The notes under the pieces: model-generated | The model's input: only the letters and a program-made list of their open reading frames with translations | What the model was told of the DNA's origin: nothing | Databases searched by the model: none | Translations under genes and position numbers: made by a program | Shown: one piece after another, positions 54,911 through 64,000 of the stretch | How positions within the stretch are numbered: the first letter of the stretch is position 1 | How the letters are laid out: every line of letters begins with the position of its first letter | Origin: Auanema rhodensis | Lineage: Eukaryota > Nematoda > Chromadorea > Rhabditida > Rhabditidae | Direction of reading: 5' to 3' | Length of the DNA: 64,000 nt | Assembly: GCA_964057225.1 (NCBI GenBank) | Contig: OZ059897.1 | Span: 22,320,001-22,384,000, forward strand

Positions 54911-56318
54911 CACGTGAAGCGAGTTACATACCAAGTGCACATCACGTGTACATTTAATTAGCATAAATTAAAGTTCACGTAAATTTCAAAGTCATGGTTA
55001 CCATGAACCAATATCAATAAAAATTTGTTTTTAGACTAATATGGACATGGGGAATCTAATTTTGAAAACCGCATCTCTTTATCTTTCACGTGAAGCGAGT
55101 TACATACCAAGTGCACATCACGTGTACATTTAATTAGCATAAATTAAAGTTCACGTAAATTTCAAAGTCATGGTTACCATGAACCAATATCAATAAAAAT
55201 TTGTTTTTAGACTAATATGGACATGGGGAATCTAATTTTGAAAACCGCATCTCTTTATCTTTCACGTGAAGCGAGTTACATACCAAGTGCACATCACGTG
55301 TACATTTAATTAGCATAAATTAAAGTTCACGTAAATTTCAAAGTCATGGTTACCATGAACCAATATCAATAAAAATTTGTTTTTAGACTAATATGGACAT
55401 GGGGAATCTAATTTTGAAAACCGCATCTCTTTATCTTTCACGTGAAGCGAGTTACATACCAAGTGCACATCACGTGTACATTTAATTAGCATAAATTAAA
55501 GTTCACGTAAATTTCAAAGTCATGGTTACCATGAACCAATATCAATAAAAATTTGTTTTTAGACTAATATGGACATGGGGAATCTAATTTTGAAAACCGC
55601 ATCTCTTTATCTTTCACGTGAAGCGAGTTACATACCAAGTGCACATCACGTGTACATTTAATTAGCATAAATTAAAGTTCACGTAAATTTCAAAGTCATG
55701 GTTACCATGAACCAATATCAATAAAAATTTGTTTTTAGACTAATATGGACATGGGGAATCTAATTTTGAAAACCGCATCTCTTTATCTTTCACGTGAAGC
55801 GAGTTACATACCAAGTGCACATCACGTGTACATTTAATTAGCATAAATTAAAGTTCACGTAAATTTCAAAGTCATGGTTACCATGCACCAATATCAATAA
55901 AAATTTGTTTTTAGACTAATATGGACATGGGGAATCTAATTTTGAAAACTGCATCTCTTTATCTTTCACGTGAAGCGAGTTACATACCAAGTGCACATCA
56001 CGTGTACATTTAATTAGCATAAATTAAAGTTCACGTAAACTTCAAAGTCATGGTTACCATGAACCAATATCAATAAAAATTTGTTTATAGACTAATATGG
56101 ACATGGGGAATCTAATTTTGAAAACCGCATCTCTTTATCTTTCACGTGAAGCGAGTTACATACCAAGTGCACATCACGTGTACATTTCATTAGCATAAAT
56201 TAAAGTTTACGTAAATTTCAAAGTCATGGTTACCATGAACCAATATCAATAAAAATTTGTTTTTAGACTAATATGGACATGGGGAATCTAATTTTGAAAA
56301 CCGCATCTCTTTATCTTT

Positions 56319-56494
56319 CACGTGAAGCGAGTTACATACCAAGTGCACATCACGTGTACATTTAATTAGCATAAATTAAAGTTTACGTAAATTTCAAAGT
56401 CATGGTTACCATGAAGCAATATCAATAAAAATTTGTTTTTAGACTAATATGGACATGGGGAATCTAATTTTGAAAACCGCATCTCTTTATCTTT
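56319..56494 (-). repeat. Hybrid monomer g79c / g111a in the inverted arm
   Basis: Carries g79c and g111a together but lacks a103g. In the usual order a g79c+a103g unit is followed (monomer orientation) by a g111a unit. A one-unit loss with the breakpoint between bases 79 and 103 explains the combination. Confidence 0.78.
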
Positions 56495-57022
56495 CACGTG
56501 AAGCGAGTTACATACCAAGTGCACATCACGTGTACATTTAATTAGCATAAATTAAAGTTCACGTAAATTTCAAAGTCATGGTTACCATGAACCAATATCA
56601 ATAAAAATTTGTTTTTAGACTAATATGGACATGGGGAATCTAATTTTGAAAACCGCATCTCTTTATCTTTCACGTGAAGCGAGTTACATACCAAGTGCAC
56701 ATCACGTGTACATTTAATTAGCATAAATTAAAGTTCACGTAAATTTCAAAGTCATGGTTACCATGCACCAATATCAATAAAAATTTGTTTTTAGACTAAT
56801 ATGGACATGGGGAATCTAATTTTGAAAACTGCATCTCTTTATCTTTCACGTGAAGCGAGTTACATACCAAGTGCACATCACGTGTACATTTAATTAGCAT
56901 AAATTAAAGTTCACGTAAACTTCAAAGTCATGGTTACCATGAACCAATATCAATAAAAATTTGTTTATAGACTAATATGGACATGGGGAATCTAATTTTG
57001 AAAACCGCATCTCTTTATCTTT

Positions 57023-60000
57023 CACGTGAAGCGAGTTACATACCAAGTGCACATCACGTGTACATTTAATTAGCATAAATTAAAGTTCACGTAAACTTCA
57101 AAGTCATGGTTACCATGAACCAATATCAATAAAAATTTGTTTATAGACTAATATGGACATGGGGAATCTAATTTTGAAAACCGCATCTCTTTATCTTTCA
57201 CGTGAAGCGAGTTACATACCAAGTGCACATCACGTGTACATTTAATTAGCATAAATTAAAGTTCACGTAAATTTCAAAGTCATGGTTACCATGAACCAGT
57301 ATCAATAAAAATTTGTTTTTAGACTAATATGGACATGGGGAATCTAATTTTGAAAACCGCATCTCTTTATCTTTCACGTGAAGCGAGTTACATACCAAGT
57401 GCACATCACGTGTACATTTAATTAGCATAAATTAAAGTTCACGTAAATTTCAAAGTCATGGTTACCATGAACCAATATCAATAAAAATTTGTTTTTAGAC
57501 TAATATGGACATGGGGAATCTAATTTTGAAAACCGCATCTCTTTATCTTTCACGTGAAGCGAGTTACATACCAAGTGCACATCACGTGTACATTTAATTA
57601 GCATAAATTAAAGTTCACGTAAATTTCAAAGTCATGGTTACCATGAACCAATATCAATAAAAATTTGTTTATAGACTAATATGGACATGGGGAATCTAAT
57701 TTTGAAAACCGCATCTCTTTATCTTTCACGTGAAGCGAGTTACATACCAAGTGCACATCACGTGTACATTTAATTAGCATAAATTAAAGTTCACGTAAAT
57801 TTCAAAGTCATGGTTACCATGAACCAATATCAATAAAAATTTGTTTTTAGACTAATATGGACATGGGGAATCTAATTTTGAAAACCGCATCTCTTTATCT
57901 TTCACGTGAAGCGAGTTACATACCAAGTGCACATCACGTGTACATTTAATTAGCATAAATTAAAGTTCACGTAAATTTCAAAATCATGGTTACCATGAAC
58001 CAATATCAATAAAAATTTGTTTTTAGACTAATATGGACATGGGGAATCTAATTTTGAAAACCGCATCTCTTTATCTTTCACGTGAAGCGAGTTACATACC
58101 AAGTGCACATCACGTGTACATTTAATTAGCATAAATTAAAGTTCACGTAAATTTCAAAGTCATGGTTACCATGAACCAATATCAATAAAAATTTGTTTTT
58201 AGACTAATATGGACATGGGGAATCTAATTTTGAAAACCGCATCTCTTTATCTTTCACGTGAAGCGAGTTACATACCAAGTGCACATCACGTGTACATTTA
58301 ATTAGCATAAATTAAAGTTCACGTAAATTTCAAAGTCATGGTTACCATGAACCAATATCAATAAAAATTTGTTTTTAGACTAATATGGACATGGGGAATC
58401 TAATTTTGAAAACCGCATCTCTTTATCTTTCACGTGAAGCGAGTTACATACCAAGTGCACATCACGTGTACATTTAATTAGCATAAATTAAAGTTCACGT
58501 AAATTTCAAAGTCATGGTTACCATGAACCAATATCAAAAAAAATTTGTTTTTAGACTAATATGGACATGGGGAATCTAATTTTGAAGACCGCATCTCTTT
58601 ATCTTTCACGTGAAGCGAGTTACATACCAAGTGCACATCACGTGTACATTTAATTAGCATAAATTAAAGTTCACGTAAATTTCAAAGTCATGGTTACCAT
58701 GCACCAATATCAATAAAAATTTGTTTTTAGACTAATATGGACATGGGGAATCTAATTTTGAAAACTGCATCTCTTTATCTTTCACGTGAAGCGAGTTACA
58801 TACCAAGTGCACATCACGTGTACATTTAATTAGCATAAATTAAAGTTCACGTAAACTTCAAAGTCATGGTTACCATGAACCAATATCAATAAAAATTTGT
58901 TTATAGACTAATATGGACATGGGGAATCTAATTTTGAAAACCGCATCTCTTCATCTTTCACGTGAAGCGAGTTACATACCAAGTGCACATCACGTGTACA
59001 TTTAATTAGCATAAATTAAAGTTTACGTAAATTTCAAAGTCATGGTTACCATGAACCAATATCAATAAAAATTTGTTTTTAGACTAATATGGACATGGGG
59101 AATCTAATTTTGAAAACCGCATCTCTTTATCTTTCACGTGAAGCGAGTTACATACCAAGTGCACATCACGTGTACATTTAATTAGCATAAATTAAAGTTC
59201 ACGTAAACTTCAAAGTCATGGTTACCATGAAGCAATATCAATAAAAATTTGTTTTTAGACTAATATGGACATGGGGAATCTAATTTTGAAAACCGCATCT
59301 CTTTATCTTTCACGTGAAGTGAGTTACATACCAAGTGCACATCACGTGTACATTTAATTAGCATAAATTAAAGTTTACGTAAATTTCAAAGTCATGGTTA
59401 CCATGAACCAATATCAATAAAAATTTGTTTTTAGACTAATATGGACATGGGGAATCTAATTTTAAAAACCGCATCTCTTTATCTTTCACGTGAAGCGAGT
59501 TACATACCAAGTGCACATCACGTGTACATTTAATTAGCATAAATTAAAGTTCACGTAAACTTCAAAGTCATGGTTACCATGAAGCAATATCAATAAAAAT
59601 TTGTTTTTAGACTAATATGGACATGGGGAATCTAATTTTGAAAACCGCATCTCTTTATCTTTCACGTGAAGCGAGTTACATACCAAGTGCACATCACGTG
59701 TACATTTAATTAGCATAAATTAAAGTTCACGTAAACTTCAAAGTCATGGTTACCATGAAGCAATATCAATAAAAATTTGTTTTTAGACTAATATGGACAT
59801 GGGGAATCTAATTTTGAAAACCGCATCTCTTTATCTTTCACGTGAAGCGAGTTACATACCAAGTGCACATCACGTGTACATTTAATTAGCATAAATTAAA
59901 GTTCACGTAAATTTCAAAGTCATGGTTACCATGCACCAATATCAATAAAAATTTGTTTTTAGACTAATATGGACATGGGGAATCTAATTTTGAAAACTGC

Positions 60001-63000
60001 ATCTCTTTATCTTTCACGTGAAGCGAGTTACATACCAAGTGCACATCACGTGTACATTTAATTAGCATAAATTAAAGTTCACGTAAACTTCAAAGTCATG
60101 GTTACCATGAACCAATATCAATAAAAATTTGTTTATAGACTAATATGGACATGGGGAATCTAATTTTGAAAACCGCATCTCTTTATCTTTCACGTGAAGC
60201 GAGTTACATACCAAGTGCACATCACGTGTACATTTAATTAGCATAAATTAAAGTTTACGTAAATTTCAAAGTCATGGTTACCATGAACCAATATCAATAA
60301 AAATTTGTTTTTAGACTAATATGGACATGGGGAATCTAATTTTGAAAACCGCATCTCTTTATCTTTCACGTGAAGCGAGTTACATACCAAGTGCACATCA
60401 CGTGTACATTTAATTAGCATGAATTAAAGTTCACGTAAATTTCAAAGAGATGGTTACCATGAACCAATATCAATAAAAATTTGTTTTTAGACTAATATGG
60501 ACATGGGGAATCTAATTTTGAAAACTGCATCTCTTTATCTTTCACGTGAAGCGAGTTACATACCAAGTGCACATCACGTGTACATTTAATTAGCATAAAT
60601 TAAAGTTCACGTAAATTTCAAAGTCATGGTTACCATGAACCAATATCAATAAAAATTTGTTTTTAGACTAATATGGACATGGGGAATCTAATTTTGAAAA
60701 CCGCATCTCTTTATCTTTCACGTGAAGCGAGTTACATACCAAGTGCACATCACGTGTACATTTAATTAGCATAAATTAAAGTTCACGTAAATTTCAAAGT
60801 CATGGTTACCATGAACCAATATCAATAAAAATTTGTTTTTAGACTAATATGGACATGGGGAATCTAATTTTGAAAACCGCATTTCTTTATCTTTCACGTG
60901 AAGCGAGTTACATACCAAGTGCACATCACGTGTACATTTAATTAGCATAAATTAAAGTTCACGTAAATTTCAAAGTCATGGTTACCATGCACCAATATCA
61001 ATAAAAATTTGTTTTTAGACTAATATGGACATGGGGAATCTAATTTTGAAAACCGCATCTCTTTATCTTTCACGTGAAGCGAGTTACATACCAAGTGCAC
61101 ATCACGTGTACATTTAATTAGCATAAATTAAAGTTCACGTAAATTTCAAAGTCATGGTTACCATGAACCAATATCAATAAAAATTTGTTTTTAGACTAAT
61201 ATGGACATGGGGAATCTAATTTTGAAAACTGCATCTCTTTATCTTTCACGTGAAGCGAGTTACATACCAAGTGCACATCACGTGTACATTTAATTAGCAT
61301 AAATTAAAGTTCACGTAAATTTCAAAGTCATGGTTACCATGAACCAATATCAATAAAAATTTGTTTATAGACTAATATGGACATGGGGAATCTAATTTTG
61401 AAAACCGCATCTCTTTATCTTTCACGTGAAGCGAGTTACATACCAAGTGCACATCACGTGTACATTTAATTAGCATAAATTAAAGTTCACGTAAATTTCA
61501 AAGTCATGGTTACCATGAACCAGTATCAATAAAAATTTGTTTTTAGACTAATATGGACATGGGGAATCTAATTTTGAAAACCGCATCTCTTTATCTTTCA
61601 CGTGAAGCGAGTTACATACCAAGTGCACATCACGTGTACATTTAATTAGCATAAATTAAAGTTCACGTAAATTTCAAAGTCATGGTTACCATGAACCAAT
61701 ATCAATAAAAATTTGTTTTTAGACTAATATGGACATGGGGAATCTAATTTTGAAAACCGCATCTCTTTATCTTTCACGTGAAGCGAGTTACATACCAAGT
61801 GCACATCACGTGTACATTTAATTAGCATAAATTAAAGTTCACGTAAATTTCAAAGTCATGGTTACCATGAACCAATATCAATAAAAATTTGTTTATAGAC
61901 TAATATGGACATGGGGAATCTAATTTTGAAAACCGCATCTCTTTATCTTTCACGTGAAGCGAGTTACATACCAAGTGCACATCACGTGTACATTTAATTA
62001 GCATAAATTAAAGTTCACGTAAATTTCAAAGTCATGGTTACCATGCACCAATATCAATAAAAATTTGTTTTTAGACTAATATGGACATGGGGAATCTAAT
62101 TTTGAAAACCGCATCTCTTTATCTTTCACGTGAAGCGAGTTACATACCAAGTGCACATCACGTGTACATTTAATTAGCATAAATTAAAGTTCACGTAAAT
62201 TTCAAAGTCATGGTTACCATGAACCAATATCAATAAAAATTTGTTTTTAGACTAATATGGACATGGGGAATCTAATTTTGAAAACTGCATCTCTTTATCT
62301 TTCACGTGAAGCGAGTTACATACCAAGTGCACATCACGTGTACATTTAATTAGCATAAATTAAAGTTCACGTAAATTTCAAAGTCATGGTTACCATGAAC
62401 CAATATCAATAAAAATTTGTTTTTAGACTAATATGGACATGGGGAATCTAATTTTGAAAACCGCATCTCTTTATCTTTCACGTGAAGCGAGTTACATACC
62501 AAGTGCACATCACGTGTACATTTAATTAGCATAAATTAAAGTTCACGTAAATTTCAAAGTCATGGTTACCATGAACCAATATCAATAAAAATTTGTTTTT
62601 AGACTAATATGGACATGGGGAATCTAATTTTGAAAACCGCATTTCTTTATCTTTCACGTGAAGCGAGTTACATACCAAGTGCACATCACGTGTACATTTA
62701 ATTAGCATAAATTAAAGTTCACGTAAATTTCAAAGTCATGGTTACCATGCACCAATATCAATAAAAATTTGTTTTTAGACTAATATGGACATGGGGAATC
62801 TAATTTTGAAAACCGCATCTCTTTATCTTTCACGTGAAGCGAGTTACATACCAAGTGCACATCACGTGTACATTTAATTAGCATAAATTAAAGTTCACGT
62901 AAATTTCAAAGTCATGGTTACCATGAACCAATATCAATAAAAATTTGTTTTTAGACTAATATGGACATGGGGAATCTAATTTTGAAAACTGCATCTCTTT

Positions 63001-64000
63001 ATCTTTCACGTGAAGCGAGTTACACACCAAGTGCACATCACGTGTACATTTAATTAGCATAAATTAAAGTTCACGTGAATTTCAAAGTCATGGTTACCAT
63101 GAACCAATATCAATAAAAATTTGTTTTTAGACTAATATGGACATGGGGAATCTAATTTTGAAAACCGCATCTCTTTATCTTTCACGTGAAGCGAGTTACA
63201 TACCAAGTGCACATCACGTGTACATTTAATTAGCATAAATTAAAGTTCACGTAAATTTCAAAGTCATGGTTACCATGAACCAATATCAATAAAAATTTGT
63301 TTATAGACTAATATGGACATGGGGAATCTAATTTTGAAAACCGCATCTCTTTATCTTTCACGTGAAGCGAGTTACATACCAAGTGCACATCACGTGTACA
63401 TTTAATTAGCATAAATTAAAGTTCACGTAAATTTCAAAGTCATGGTTACCATGAACCAGTATCAATAAAAATTTGTTTTTAGACTAATATGGACATGGGG
63501 AATCTAATTTTGAAAACCGCATCTCTTTATCTTTCACGTGAAGCGAGTTACATACCAAGTGCACATCACGTGTACATTTAATTAGCATAAATTAAAGTTC
63601 ACGTAAATTTCAAAGTCATGGTTACCATGAACCAATATCAATAAAAATTTGTTTTTAGACTAATATGGACATGGGGAATCTAATTTTGAAAACCGCATCT
63701 CTTTATCTTTCACGTGAAGCGAGTTACATACCAAGTGCACATCACATGTACATTTAATTAGCATAAATTAAAGTTCACGTAAATTTCAAAGTCATGGTTA
63801 CCATGAACCAATATCAATAAAAATTTGTTTATAGACTAATATGGACATGGGGAATCTAATTTTGAAAACCGCATCTCTTTATCTTTCACGTGAAGCGAGT
63901 TACATACCAAGTGCACATCACGTGTACATTTAATTAGCATAAATTAAAGTTCACGTAAATTTCAAAGTCATGGTTACCATGAACCAATATCAATAAAAAT
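57023..64000 (-). repeat. 53-monomer duplication, copy 2 (cut by window edge)
   Basis: Begins with a56t+a103g then t76c, like copy 1 at 47,695, and follows its order to the window edge. Two differences are whole-monomer losses: one of the two units at 51,215-51,566 of copy 1 and the a158g unit at 52,095. A private change gives gcatgaatta near 60,419. Both losses are exact multiples of 176 bp, which points to in-register exchange. Confidence 0.9.
60719..63886 (-). repeat. 11-monomer HOR with t76c marker, further inverted copies (10 and 8 units)
   Basis: These are the counterparts, in the second copy of the 53-monomer duplication, of the block at 51,567-54,910. The first copy (60,719-62,478) has 10 units because the a158g monomer is missing between g17a (61,071) and a56t (61,247). 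The second starts at 62,479, keeps a158g (about 63,023) and ends with the same c141t unit (about 63,747). Confidence 0.88.

Larger units (their letters stand above)
47695..57022 (-). repeat. 53-monomer (9,328-bp) duplication, copy 1
   Basis: Rare markers recur in order exactly 9,328 bp (53 x 176) downstream: c96t (48,653 to 57,981), the A-run unit with a69t and t21c (49,201 to 58,529), a7g (49,623 to 58,951), g167a (49,991 to 59,319), c23t (about 50,135 to 59,463), and g94c+a95t (51,116 to 60,444). After that the offset falls to 52 and then 51 monomers because copy 2 lacks two single monomers. Private to copy 1 are a t-to-g-type change in 'tttttcgac' near 51,337 and a ttcatta variant near 56,189. 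Confidence 0.93.
47361..64000 (-). repeat. 176-bp satellite array, inverted orientation (about 94.5 monomers)
   Basis: The same monomer as in the left array, read as reverse complement. The accaagtgcac motif recurs at 47,362, 47,538, 47,714, then 63,730 and 63,906, all spaced by multiples of 176, so again no net indel. It runs off the right edge. In monomer frame the first unit is partial (47,361-47,518), followed by 93 full units from 47,519 and a partial unit from 63,887. Marker types here are mainly wild type, t81g, g17a, a56t (with or without a103g), t76c, g12a, a158g, g111a and g79c+a103g. The c35t, g78a, g4t+g15t, t28c and g41a types common in the left array were not seen. The arm is therefore a distinct HOR domain, not a random flip of neighbouring sequence. 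Confidence 0.99.

Noticed and set aside
1-64000. Protein-coding genes in the array
   Set aside because: Each 176-bp unit has stop codons in all three frames of both strands, and 176 is not a multiple of 3, so any reading frame meets all of them within a few monomers.
1-64000. CRISPR array
   Set aside because: The repeats are 176 bp and directly abut each other; there are no unique spacers.
1-64000. Primate alpha satellite or another named centromeric family
   Set aside because: The length is 176 rather than 171 bp, there is no CENP-B-box-like motif, and I recognise no similarity to the alpha satellite or the Arabidopsis 178-bp repeat. A database search would be needed to name it.
1-64000. 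rRNA, tRNA or other RNA genes, or mobile elements interrupting the array
   Set aside because: The 176-bp phase is unbroken on both sides of the junction, leaving no room for an insertion.

Overview
The window holds no genes. All of it is one tandem satellite array, with a 176-bp monomer of about 32% G+C repeated roughly 363 times. The monomer length never slips: every phase check from position 1 to 47,344 (exactly 269 monomers) and from 47,362 to 64,000 (about 94.5 monomers) fits multiples of 176 bp. A megasatellite-like array of nucleosome-sized, A+T-rich monomers with higher-order structure points to a eukaryote, most likely (peri)centromeric or other constitutive heterochromatin. I do not recognise the monomer sequence and cannot name the species. 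Both strands have stop codons in all three frames within each monomer.

Layout. Positions 1-47,344 are head-to-tail monomers in one orientation (called 'direct'; monomer frame starts at base 1). At 47,345-47,361 a partial 12-bp monomer end, a few filler bases and a 5-bp gap join the array to monomers in the opposite orientation, which run from 47,361 past the right edge. Marker substitutions let monomers be typed: a56t, g79c, t81g, g78a, a103g, g111a, g17a, c35t, g12a, t76c and others. Their order shows a mosaic of local higher-order repeats (HORs) with units of 4, 5, 6, 7, 11-12, 12-13 and 53 monomers.

Domains. The left edge (1 to about 1.2 kb) and 42.9-47.3 kb share a monomer family marked by t76c and a56t with the inverted arm. 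The middle (about 1.7-42 kb) is dominated by types with g79c, c35t, g78a+c126t and g4t+g15t, which are absent or rare in the inverted arm. Within the middle, a block at about 11.1-21.3 kb recurs in the same orientation and monomer order at about 31.9-42.2 kb.

Inverted relationships. Positions 1-1,214 reappear as reverse complement at 47,361-48,574, including three private substitutions. In addition, the monomer order of 42,945-47,344 is mirrored at about 52,447-57,022. The inverted arm itself contains a 53-monomer (9,328-bp) tandem duplication whose second copy lacks two single monomers.

How it works together. Nothing here encodes a product. The sequence records turnover of a satellite: in-register unequal exchange (hybrid monomers, whole-monomer losses), segmental duplication and at least one inversion. 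The monomer carries a 15-bp dyad, two CACGTG palindromes and a third ACGTG core spaced by 33 and 32 bp. These are candidate protein-binding or structural elements but have no demonstrated role.
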